The notes under the pieces are model-generated. The model saw only the letters and a program-made list of their open reading frames with translations, was not told the origin of the DNA and did no database searches. From Pseudomonadota bacterium (GTDB lineage Bacteria; Pseudomonadota; Gammaproteobacteria; Enterobacterales; Enterobacteriaceae): 64,000 bases of DNA. The translations under genes were made by a program, and so were the position numbers. The stretch is taken from NCBI GenBank assembly GCA_018261615.1, contig JAGTSE010000013.1, forward strand, positions 32,348 to 96,347, written 5' to 3'. Shown here one piece after another: positions 40,630 to 47,825 of the stretch (position 1 is its first letter; each line of letters begins with the position of its first letter).

Positions 40630-40672
40630 ATCCCCTTACGTCTTCGGCCGCAGTGTTAGGATGTAAGGGGAT
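40630..40672. terminator. Inverted repeat between convergent genes
   Basis: A 10-bp perfect inverted repeat (ATCCCCTTAC / GTAAGGGGAT) brackets a GC-rich loop. It lies between the convergent SgcJ/EcaC-like and FidL-like genes. No U-tract follows it, so it may be a weak bidirectional terminator. Confidence 0.5.
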
Positions 40673-40743
40673 AATCAGCACCCTGTATAAGACATACTAG
40701 AATTACAGATGCCATGGAGTTTGCGCCCTTCCCAATATACACA

Positions 40744-41238
40744 TTAGTAACGCGTGCAGGTATTAATAAATGCGTATGGTCCGCTTATTAACCAAGTGCG
40801 TTTGTCAATCTTGAATACATCAATCTGAAACTCACGACTTCCAGTTCTGTATTCATTGAGAAGTAGCTGGAATATCCTGTCATCACTACTATCACCGTCA
40901 AGGGATTCAATACTTTTGATTTCATAAGTGAACGTTTTACCCTGTACTAAGGTACCATTTTCCAGACGGATCGCACGGCTTAATTTGCTTGTTTTATCAC
41001 CGTCAACAACATTGCCGTTCAGCAGAAGATATCCCTTGTCAGAAGTATAAAGCCTCAAATCCTGGGCAATGTTCATATGGACTTTCCTACCCTCGTCATC
41101 AAGAACATACCTTGTGAAGGTGAAGCATTTAAATGGCAATTTATTGAATCTGTTTATTTTATCTTGTGCCAACTTAACAACAAAAGGTGCAGCAACCACC
41201 ATGGCGACAATAAGAGCGAATAGAGTTTTCTTAATCAT
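40744..41238 (-). CDS. FidL-like membrane-anchored protein
   Basis: A 164-residue protein with an N-terminal membrane segment (KKTLFALIVAMVVAAPFVVKL, about 3-23) and a periplasmic domain ending in CTRY. Length, topology and position directly downstream of a ToxR-like regulator fit the FidL-like family. This is named after Salmonella SPI-3 FidL, the partner of MarT. Two cysteines (FKCFTF and NTCTRY) could form a disulfide. It overlaps the regulator gene by 8 bp, implying coupled translation. By analogy with ToxS-type partners it may stabilise or modulate the regulator. Confidence 0.75.
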   Translation of the reverse strand: MIKKTLFALIVAMVVAAPFVVKLAQDKINRFNKLPFKCFTFTRYVLDDEGRKVHMNIAQDLRLYTSDKGYLLLNGNVVDGDKTSKLSRAIRLENGTLVQGKTFTYEIKSIESLDGDSSDDRIFQLLLNEYRTGSREFQIDVFKIDKRTWLISGPYAFINTCTRY

Positions 41239-42013
41239 TAATTTCTTTCCGGTCTAAATAATAAATGTTATCACACGCTCTGTTTACCCCATTAGCTGCC
41301 GGGCGACAAAGTGACAGCATTGTCCGTCCATATGTTTGGGGCGTGCTTGAAGTGTAGTAGTCAAAGTAAACATTAAATCCTTTCCGGCAAGGAAGACTAT
41401 TTTCTTTCAGAATCTTCAAGACCTGGTTTTCTATTTTTTCACTGTGGTACTCACTTTCAGATTTAGTAGTGTGAATAACGCAGCCTGCTTGTAAGGTATG
41501 TACGGAAAATACCGGATCACGAGCTGTATTCCTGACATAGAGGATCCACACACTTGCCAGCGTAATAAAAATAAGCACAGTTAGACCGATCAGGCTCCCT
41601 TTAAAAAAGAATGCGTCAGATTTTTTTTTCTCCTGTGGTTCAACCGGTTCTGGAACATAAGGATGCTCAGATACTTCTTCTTCTGGATCCTTCATGATGT
41701 TGATATGCTCATCAAGTCTTATTCCAACTTTTGGTAAAGTTATAACAAAATTTTCACAACCAAATACCATCATATTTCGCCGTAAAAGGCTCAAATACTG
41801 GTTAAGATTGCTATTCGAACCAGTAAGCCCGAATTTGTCCCAAACCTCACGAAATAAAAAATCCCTGCTGAGGATTTCACCTCCTGACTCGAGAATTATC
41901 AGTAGCAAGCGCTGTGCAGGAAGAGGAAGCTGGACTGCGTCATTGGTCTCCGGGTGTTTGAGCGTGCCATCTCCTTTGTCAAAAACTATCGAACCATTTA
42001 TTATATACTGCAC
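41231..42013 (-). CDS. ToxR/CadC-like transmembrane winged-helix regulator (MarT-like)
   Basis: A 260-residue membrane-bound transcription factor. The N-terminal winged helix (about 1-105) shows the OmpR/PhoB-type pattern: LPAQRLLLIILESGGEILSR, then LNQYLSLLRRNM and a VGIRL wing. A proline/glutamate-rich linker follows, then one membrane helix (GSLIGLTVLIFITLASVWIL, about 160-180) and a periplasmic domain with several cysteines. I choose GTG at 42013, which follows GGAGG at 5 bp and gives the usual QYIING-type start. An upstream ATG at 42079 adds 22 residues without a ribosome binding site. Nearby fimbrial genes are possible targets. Confidence 0.8.
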   Translation of the reverse strand: MQYIINGSIVFDKGDGTLKHPETNDAVQLPLPAQRLLLIILESGGEILSRDFLFREVWDKFGLTGSNSNLNQYLSLLRRNMMVFGCENFVITLPKVGIRLDEHINIMKDPEEEVSEHPYVPEPVEPQEKKKSDAFFFKGSLIGLTVLIFITLASVWILYVRNTARDPVFSVHTLQAGCVIHTTKSESEYHSEKIENQVLKILKENSLPCRKGFNVYFDYYTSSTPQTYGRTMLSLCRPAANGVNRACDNIYYLDRKEIND

Positions 42014-42584
42014 AAAAACCTCCGCTGTTGCGTTTAAAACTGATACATGATAAATGTCAAAAACATTATTGATATACAACCATTGCTAATGTGCTACTTC
42101 CATGTCTCTATATAGAAATATAATAATTGACTGAAGATATGTGTAATTTAAAAAGCCAGAGGCAAAGAAGTCGCCGTATCGTTTTTAAGAATACCATTTA
42201 TCTGCGGTTTACTCTATTGGCTTTGCGTATATGGTCATCTAAGTATCGCTGATATAATATTTGCGTATGTGTTGGACTTAAAGCCGACAGAGTAAAGTAG
42301 TTCGTTGATATCATCCGCGGGCTTCAGGTTCTGGAAACCATGAGAACATATAGGAACTTGTTCAGGCCAATCGGTGCCTCCAGGCTAATATTGAAGTATA
42401 TAAACATTGTGTCAGTGGTTTGCCTGCTTTATAGAGGTAGATCTTTTATGCGAAGCAGCGTGACAAACGCCAGCGCATATAAACCTATTCCCAAAGGGGT
42501 GATGCGTGTTGCCAGAGGGAGGACTAACTGAATAATGACATTAACCAGACCAGCAGCCTTCAACGGTGGCTCAAAGCATGGATC
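42014..42584. other. Spacer with no supported gene
   Basis: 570 bp between the regulator promoter and the LuxR-type gene. The frame at 42340-42531 lacks homology and a ribosome binding site. The region could hold promoters for the minus-strand regulator. Nothing specific was seen. Confidence 0.35.
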
Positions 42585-43202
42585 TTACTTGCTGTCGTAT
42601 TCAAATATACTAAGTCCAGTTTGCCTTACCGCAAAAAATTTGTCAGACATACTTTTGAGGAAAAAAGTAAGATAGGACGGACGGCGCAGCCCCAGTTTGT
42701 AACTGATCTTAATCCGGTGTGCGTAAAGTGTTTTAGTTGAGCATCTAATTGCCCTGGACTGCAACGCGATAATTGTTCCACCAGCGAACAGTGGTATCAG
42801 TCTGTCTTCTACTTTTGTAAGTTTTGTTGCGCTGTCTTCATTCCTGTCATCAAAATACATGGCGCAGGGAATGATTGAGGCCATGCGGAAAATAATATTA
42901 TTAATATATTCATTGTCAGCTTCAAGCTCCGCATTTCCGGATATAAACCCACTTACTGAGCGATGCGATAAGCGTAAAAAAAGAGATCTCGGATATCGCT
43001 TCCTGAGTTCCGTAAATCCAACCCATTTCCCGGTAATTAACATCCTGAGATCAACGATAATAATGGGATGTGAAAAATCTATATGACTTATTTGTTTTCC
43101 TGAGAAGTCACACATCTTACAGTCATAATCGCTGGCAAGATGTCTAAAACCGTAATACAAATAGTAATCATCGGTCAGTACAATGCACGTTTTGTTATTC
43201 AT
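42585..43202 (-). CDS. LuxR/FixJ-type helix-turn-helix regulator
   Basis: A 205-residue regulator. The C-terminal 65 residues form a LuxR-type helix-turn-helix: LTKVEDRLIPLFAGGTIIAL, then SRAIRCSTKTLYAHRIKISYKLGLRR, with the conserved KT-x-HR pattern. The N-terminal half resembles a degenerate receiver (VDLRMLITGKW), with no clear phospho-acceptor site. Such orphan regulators commonly sit beside fimbrial operons, and one lies 3 kb away. AAGGAGC precedes the ATG. The 91-codon gene at 43215 ends 12 bp upstream, so the two are probably co-transcribed. Confidence 0.82.
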   Translation of the reverse strand: MNNKTCIVLTDDYYLYYGFRHLASDYDCKMCDFSGKQISHIDFSHPIIIVDLRMLITGKWVGFTELRKRYPRSLFLRLSHRSVSGFISGNAELEADNEYINNIIFRMASIIPCAMYFDDRNEDSATKLTKVEDRLIPLFAGGTIIALQSRAIRCSTKTLYAHRIKISYKLGLRRPSYLTFFLKSMSDKFFAVRQTGLSIFEYDSK

Positions 43203-43214
43203 AGTGATTGCTCC

Positions 43215-43490
43215 TTATATGGATATGACATGGTCAATATCCAGTACCAGTCTGTGTATTTCGAGAAAGTAATCACTGCCGTTATTATGTATATCCAGAC
43301 ACTCTTTTAGCTTTTCCTTTATATAAAGGAAACTTGCACGGTCTGGAACGCTGCCACAGAAAAAATGAAGGAAATGATTCAGGATAGCGATTTCAATAAA
43401 GCCATATTTACGCAGCCTGTGAACGATAGCGTCGCGACTGACCATCGAATTCAAAATTACTGAGTCATCTGGCTTAGGAATTTTTTTCAT
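43215..43490 (-). CDS. Small unrecognised protein upstream of the LuxR-type gene
   Basis: A 91-residue, mostly helical protein without signal peptide or membrane helix (opens MKKIPKPDDSVILN; has RLRKYGFIEIAILNHFLHFFCG). I do not recognise it. The spacing of 12 bp to the LuxR-type gene suggests an operon. A decayed, internally deleted second copy of this locus, including the junction with the LuxR-type gene, exists at 45743-45942. This supports a real gene that was duplicated. Confidence 0.6.
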   Translation of the reverse strand: MKKIPKPDDSVILNSMVSRDAIVHRLRKYGFIEIAILNHFLHFFCGSVPDRASFLYIKEKLKECLDIHNNGSDYFLEIHRLVLDIDHVISI

Positions 43491-43618
43491 ACGTTATCTG
43501 ATACCACTTAATCTTACTTGTCAGCATCCTGAGCAATCTAACCTTCTTTAGCAATATTGATTGATAATTTCACCGTATTTAGATTTTTAATCTGATTTTT
43601 TGATGGTAATATTTATAT

Positions 43619-43822
43619 TTAACTGGTTATATTGTTCTCCAGAACTTGAAAGATGCGTGATTGTACAAAATCATTGCGCCTGATGGTTGCTCGGTGTGAG
43701 GCATGGAGGAGTTTGTCTATCATTTCAATTGGCATTTTGAATGCAAACAGTGACATTCTGTAGCCAGTTACTGTATAGATGATCTCTTTTGAAAGTTTTT
43801 CCATTTTCATGGCGTCAACCAT
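43619..43822 (-). CDS. Possible small regulator-like protein of up to 67 residues
   Basis: A short frame with a basic, helical product (MEKLSKEIIYTVTGYRMSLF, then KMPIEMIDKLLHASHRATIRRNDFVQSRIFQVLENN). The second half could form a ribbon-helix-helix or similar DNA-binding fold. None of the three possible ATGs (codons 1, 5 and 7) has a good ribosome binding site. It is on the same strand as the two genes to its left and may belong with them. Confidence 0.4.
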   Translation of the reverse strand: MVDAMKMEKLSKEIIYTVTGYRMSLFAFKMPIEMIDKLLHASHRATIRRNDFVQSRIFQVLENNITS

Positions 43823-43849
43823 CTAATGATTCAGCTTGCTACAAAATAA

Positions 43850-44150
43850 CTACAATGCCGCGAACTGAAGACAGGCGCATGCGAATATATCACTTTCAGT
43901 ACTTCTTTTTCTGGCGGCGGCGGGGATTCTCACGCCACTGCTCAGCGAACGGTATCAGCGTGGACGTGGATGCATCGGCCAGACCTATCGTTCCACACAT
44001 CATTACAACGGCTTCCTGCTTGAGGTCTGTCATAAGTGCTAATGAGCTGGTTTTTTTGGGGGGATTACCCGCCCAATTACCTCACGGCAGAAGAGGTAAT
44101 CTGCCAGAGCCTGGTACAGGAGGTGCAGTATGTGAACTCACTCTTCAGGT
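43850..44150 (+). other. Scrambled coding remnants, unidentified
   Basis: Protein-like stretches in different plus-strand frames (for example LAAAGILTPLLSERYQRGRG near 43913, and DYPPNYLTAEEVICQSLVQE near 44068) suggest a broken gene. I could not assign a family. It abuts the IS110 relic. Confidence 0.3.
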
Positions 44151-44590
44151 AATGCTGTTACCTGGGGTATCAATATTGGTAAGACCGTTTTCCATGTAGT
44201 GGGAACTGATGCCAACGGTAAGCCCGTTCAGAAAGCGAAATTCAGCCGAAGAACGCTTTTTGAATTTTTCAGTAATGTAGAAAATCGCTTATTGGTATGG
44301 AAGTCTGCTCTGGGTCTTGATGACTTGCCCGCAAACTCATATCGTTGGGGCACACGGTACAGATCATGCCTGCACAGTTTGTTAAGCCATATGTAAAAAC
44401 GAACAAGAATGACACCATGGTGCACAGGCGATCGCAGAAGCCGTCACCCGAACCACTATGCATTTTGTTCAGGTAAAGCAGTGCACGCAGGTTGATATGC
44501 AGCCACTTCATAGAGTCAGGGATAAACTAATGTCTAATCGCGCGGCACTTATTAGCCGTGTCCGTTTTAGCAGAGGCAACTCCGGTTAGG
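44150..44590 (+). pseudogene. IS110-family transposase relic
   Basis: Fragments of an IS110 transposase are read on the plus strand in successive frames. They are INIGKTVFHVVGTDANGKPV (DEDD-domain start), then PAQFVKPYVKTNKND, then AIAEAVTRTTMHFVQVK and MQPLHRVRDKLMSNRAAL. Frameshifts, and a missing section after about 44290, make it inactive. No ends could be found. Confidence 0.8.
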
Positions 44591-44709
44591 GAAATGAGGA
44601 GCGCTGGCGGCATAAATATAACAGTGAGCTTCCCCATTAATCCCTGAACAACCTGACTCCGGAAGAGTACTGGCTGATGACTAAAGAACCGGAAACCTCA
44701 AAATTATTA
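44590..44709 (+). pseudogene. IS3-family transposase C-terminal relic
   Basis: The plus strand codes for ERWRHKYNSELPH, a stop, then SLNNLTPEEYWLMTKEPETSK. This is the typical C-terminal end of an IS3-group OrfB integrase (WRxxYNxxRPHxSLxxLTPxE). One in-frame TAA and the lack of the remaining gene mark it as a scar. Confidence 0.7.
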
Positions 44710-45175
44710 CTGATAAGTAAATTTCATCGTGATCGCAGTGCGTACAGCCCCTGGCGTTACGTTATTAATTATCGACCTATATGATGCAGAATATTCCAGT
44801 GTATTATCACCAGGTTTCAGTTGTTGCTTTTGAGCACTGGTAGATGAGGACTTAATTACAGAGCCATCCGTATCCATGAATAGAATTCCAACTCCAGTAG
44901 CCCCACCTTCCTGACCTTCCAACTCGTTTTTAAACGCATCAGAGCCAGTAGTTTGTCCGGATACAGAAACGCTCACCTCTCCTGTATCAGAACCACAATT
45001 CTTAAATTTTAATGGAATATTAATTAATCCTGCAGATGTCCAGGCTGGCTTTAAATCCTTAAGAGACACATCCGGAAGATTGAAGGCACCAGCTGGTTGT
45101 TCAAGGGTACACGTATTATCCTTAACTGTGCCTTGTATAGTTATGACTGCGGTATCAGTAGCTGCAACTGCTAGT
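44707..45175 (-). pseudogene. 5'-truncated fimbrial subunit gene
   Basis: The minus strand encodes a mature type-1-like fimbrial subunit without its signal peptide start. The frame is open from about 45175 (AVAATDTAVITIQGTVKDNT, with the N-terminal Cys in DNTCTLEQ) to a proper C-terminus (AITMKFTYQ). The second conserved Cys is in KFKNCGSD. Upstream, the same frame meets a stop and only a few signal-peptide-like codons. Without a start it should be silent. It is related to the minor subunits at 51133-52254 and probably belonged to the same cluster before rearrangement. Confidence 0.75.
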
Positions 45176-45407
45176 GTGTTATATCTTTTTTATAATGACA
45201 CGAGCACTACAGTCTTGGCGATGTATGTGTGTTATTATTGCTAATATAGCTTTTTGTGTTTTTAAGTTATGTATTTTTAGTTTTTTGATCTTTTTTGGCA
45301 TGTTTGCCTTTTAGGGTATTGGGCCAGAGGGCTTATTGCAAAGGTGAGTTAAGGCCGCTAATTTTTTCAGTCGGTAAGCCACAACAGAATGCTTATATTG
45401 AACGTTA

Positions 45408-45534
45408 TATACCCTAAATAATTCGAGTTGCAGAAAGGCGGAGACGCAGTGAATCCCCAGGAGCTTACTCAAGTAAGTGACTGGGGTGAGCGAGGAAAGC
45501 CAACGCACATGCAACTTGAAGTATGACGAGTATA
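45408..45534 (-). repeat. ERIC (enterobacterial repetitive intergenic consensus) element
   Basis: A 127-bp element of canonical length. Its ends form a long imperfect inverted repeat (TATACCCTAAATAATTCGAG... against ...TTGAAGTATGACGAGTATA). The core contains GTGAATCCCCAGGAGCTTAC and AAGTAAGTGACTGGGGTGAG, the well-known ERIC core. It is apparently complete. The strand label is arbitrary. Confidence 0.93.
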
Positions 45535-45742
45535 ACCGGACAGTTCGTTATGACCGGTTGATGTATTATATATTTCATTCGCGGAGTGTGTTACAGGAAT
45601 ATGCCTAACAGTGGCCGTGGTTCTACAGTCATGAGTGACCGAATAGGCTACTTAATAGCTTCACATTGATACCGAATATTCAACGTTTAACCGATTCTAC
45701 TTATTGATCCGGTTAAAAATGAGGGCTACTACAGCCACAAGG

Positions 45743-45942
45743 ATAATGCACGTTTGTTATTTACAGTGATTGCTCTTTATATGGGGATAACATGGTCAAT
45801 ATGCAGTACCAGTTTATGTATTCCTGGGAAATAATCATTGCCGTTATTATGTGTATTAAGACAGTCTTGTAGCTTTTACTTCTTACGGAATCGTCTGGCT
45901 GAGGAAATTTTTCATGGTTATCTGCTCCTGAATACCACTTAC
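45743..45942 (-). repeat. Decayed, internally deleted copy of the 43183-43510 locus
   Basis: Base-by-base similarity to the junction between the LuxR-type gene and the 91-codon gene is clear. Shared blocks include AATGCACG, AGTGATTGCT, ACATGGTCAATAT, GCCGTTATTATGT, GTAGCTTTT-type DNA and the ends CATGGTTATCTG / ATACCACTTA. About 140 bp corresponding to the middle of the 91-codon gene are missing. It is a duplication scar that flanks the fimbrial relic. Confidence 0.75.
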
Positions 45943-46414
45943 GCTTGTGTAATTGTCTCTGACAGTTGCTCCTTTAGAAGACTGTTTCTGCTTACGTGGG
46001 CTAAATCTGCTCTTTCTTGGCCTGTGTTAGAGTGATGGCTGAATACACTGCGGCCAGCGACAAGAAATAAAAAACTAAAAATAACGTATTTGCTAATATA
46101 TAAATCTATTTATTTGATTATTGATGGCGCATCTACCTTTGTTAGGGCTAGGCGTGGAGAATGTATCCTCAAGTCAGGAGGTCAGGAGGCTTAATGATTG
46201 CACATTCTTGGGGGTTCAGTGGGAAGCTTTCAGGACGCTTAGCGATCTGGCTATTTTTGATTTGAGTTTAGAGTGAGTGTCATTTAATTCAGATTTCTCC
46301 ATGTGGTTCGGAGATGTGCTTACATCTTGTTAAGACACACGATGTAAACATAGCGAGGGAGTGCAAATATCAAATTTGCTCCAGGTTTATTAAATTAATT
46401 TGATGGGTTTTAAT

Positions 46415-47017
46415 ATGAAGAAAATGAAACAAGCGAATATTGCGGCTTTATTCGCGTCCGTTTTGATGGTTGCTCCGTTCACCGCTTTTGCTGTTGCGCC
46501 TAAGTCAGTGACGGTTGATGGTGGTCAGGTTAATTTTACCGGTTCTGTTCACGCGGCTCCGTGTGCCATAGACACCTCACCTGAGCAAGTAAACATTAGT
46601 TTGGGTCAGGTTACGACCCGTCAGTTGGCATCCAAGGGCGCAACGAGTACACCTATGAATTTCTCCATTAAGCTGGTTGGTTGTGATCTGTCTCCTGCCC
46701 CCTCTGATACTACAGCCACCGAAAATTATACTAAGGCAACTGTTAAATTTACTGGTTCTAGTATCAACAATACCACGCTAGCACTTGCAGAGTCTGTCGG
46801 TTTGCATACAGCCAAAAACGTGGGTGTTCAGATCTCCGATAGATTAGGTAAAGCCGTGAATGTTAACGGGGAGGTCAGTGCACCATCTCATAGCTTTGAT
46901 GGGCGTGATTCTGGTGTATATGTTATTCCCTTCACTGCAGCTTATATAGCAACCGCTGATACTGTCGTTGCTGGTTCTGCAAATAGCACCGCTAGTTTCA
47001 GTGTGACCTACGAGTAA
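46415..47017 (+). CDS. Major fimbrial subunit (type 1-like pilin)
   Basis: A 200-residue pilin with a Sec signal (about 1-26, ending TAFA). The N-terminal disulfide cysteine is in AAPCAID and its partner in LVGCDLS. The C-terminal donor/acceptor pattern is ASFSVTYE with penultimate Tyr. It is the first gene of a chaperone-usher operon and is followed by an attenuator-like hairpin, as expected for the most abundant subunit. I choose ATG 46415 (MKKMKQANI) for signal-peptide shape. TTG/ATG codons at 46400-46403 would add five residues. Confidence 0.9.
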   Translation: MKKMKQANIAALFASVLMVAPFTAFAVAPKSVTVDGGQVNFTGSVHAAPCAIDTSPEQVNISLGQVTTRQLASKGATSTPMNFSIKLVGCDLSPAPSDTTATENYTKATVKFTGSSINNTTLALAESVGLHTAKNVGVQISDRLGKAVNVNGEVSAPSHSFDGRDSGVYVIPFTAAYIATADTVVAGSANSTASFSVTYE

Positions 47018-47034
47018 TTATTAATGAGGTCCCC

Positions 47035-47064
47035 CGGCGGTTTATTGATTGACCGCCGTTTTTT
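47035..47064 (+). terminator. Attenuator hairpin between pilin and chaperone genes
   Basis: A 7-bp stem (CGGCGGT / ACCGCCG) with a 10-nt loop is followed by T6. Its position between the major subunit and chaperone genes suggests partial termination that lowers chaperone and usher expression relative to the pilin. Confidence 0.75.
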
Positions 47065-47087
47065 AAACTTGTCAGAGTAGAGATAAT

Positions 47088-47792
47088 ATGGTGTTTAATT
47101 ACCCGTTCCGTAATATTTTTTTTGCCACGTTGGCGCTGATTTCATATCTGGTTCCATCTTTAGCAACGGCCAGCGGCATTATGCTGGGCGGAACCCGCAT
47201 TATTTATCCGGTGGGGAAAAAACAGGTCACCATGCCTATACGCAATACCTCGGAAGATAGCAGCTTTATGGTTCAGTCTTGGGTTGAACAGGCTGATGAA
47301 AAAAAGAGTCAGGATTTTGTCGTTACCCCGCCACTCTATGTGAGCGGGCCGGGTAATGAGAATACCCTCCGTTTGATGTATAGCGGTGCATCGCCAAAGA
47401 CCGATCGTGAAACACTTTATTATTTCAATGCCAAGGCGGTTCCTTCCATTGATAAAAAGAAAATGGAAGGAAAAAATATGCTGATGCTGGCAGCAGTAAC
47501 CCGTGTCAAACTATTTTTGCGCCCAGCCGGGCTAACACCATCTGTTGATAAAGCACCGAACGAGCTGACATTTAATCGGGTAGGTGAACAGATGCGCATT
47601 GATAACCCCACACCTTATTATCTCACATTGGCCGAGATAAAAGTGGGCGGGAAAAAGCTGCCTAATATCATGGTGCCCCCGAAAGATAGTGCTAAACTTG
47701 ATCTCCCGTCGGTATCTAACAAAAAAGTCACGTTTCGCACCATTAATGACTATGGCGCTGCCACACCTGAATTATCAGTCGAGCTGAAATGA
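47088..47792 (+). CDS. Periplasmic fimbrial chaperone (FimC/PapD family)
   Basis: A 234-residue PapD-like chaperone that donates a strand to each subunit and delivers it to the usher. Features are a Sec signal (about 1-28) and the conserved GTRIIYPVGKKQVTMPIRN G1-region start. Further blocks are ETLYYFNAKAVPS (with the conserved pattern RETLFWxNxxxIP), the short FGS-type F1-G1 loop and NPTPYYLTLAEIKVGGKKL. The basic anchor residues at expected places support activity. It is 70 bp behind the pilin and 33 bp ahead of the usher. Confidence 0.93.
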   Translation: MVFNYPFRNIFFATLALISYLVPSLATASGIMLGGTRIIYPVGKKQVTMPIRNTSEDSSFMVQSWVEQADEKKSQDFVVTPPLYVSGPGNENTLRLMYSGASPKTDRETLYYFNAKAVPSIDKKKMEGKNMLMLAAVTRVKLFLRPAGLTPSVDKAPNELTFNRVGEQMRIDNPTPYYLTLAEIKVGGKKLPNIMVPPKDSAKLDLPSVSNKKVTFRTINDYGAATPELSVELK

Positions 47793-47825
47793 GTTTCTTT
47801 CTGATAAGTAAGTGTGGGGCTAAAT

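Larger units (their letters stand above)
45176..46414. other. Non-coding and rearranged region upstream of the fimbrial operon
   Basis: It contains an ERIC element (45408-45534), a decayed copy of the LuxR/91-codon locus (45743-45942) and AT-rich DNA up to the fimbrial promoter. I looked for fim-switch-like inverted repeats around 46150-46400 and saw none. Confidence 0.5.

Noticed and set aside
42340..42531. 63-codon plus-strand frame
   Set aside because: No ribosome binding site, no homology, and chance length for this DNA.
46100..46414. Phase-variable invertible promoter upstream of the fimbrial operon
   Set aside because: I looked for paired inverted repeats like those of the fim switch and for a recombinase gene nearby and found neither.
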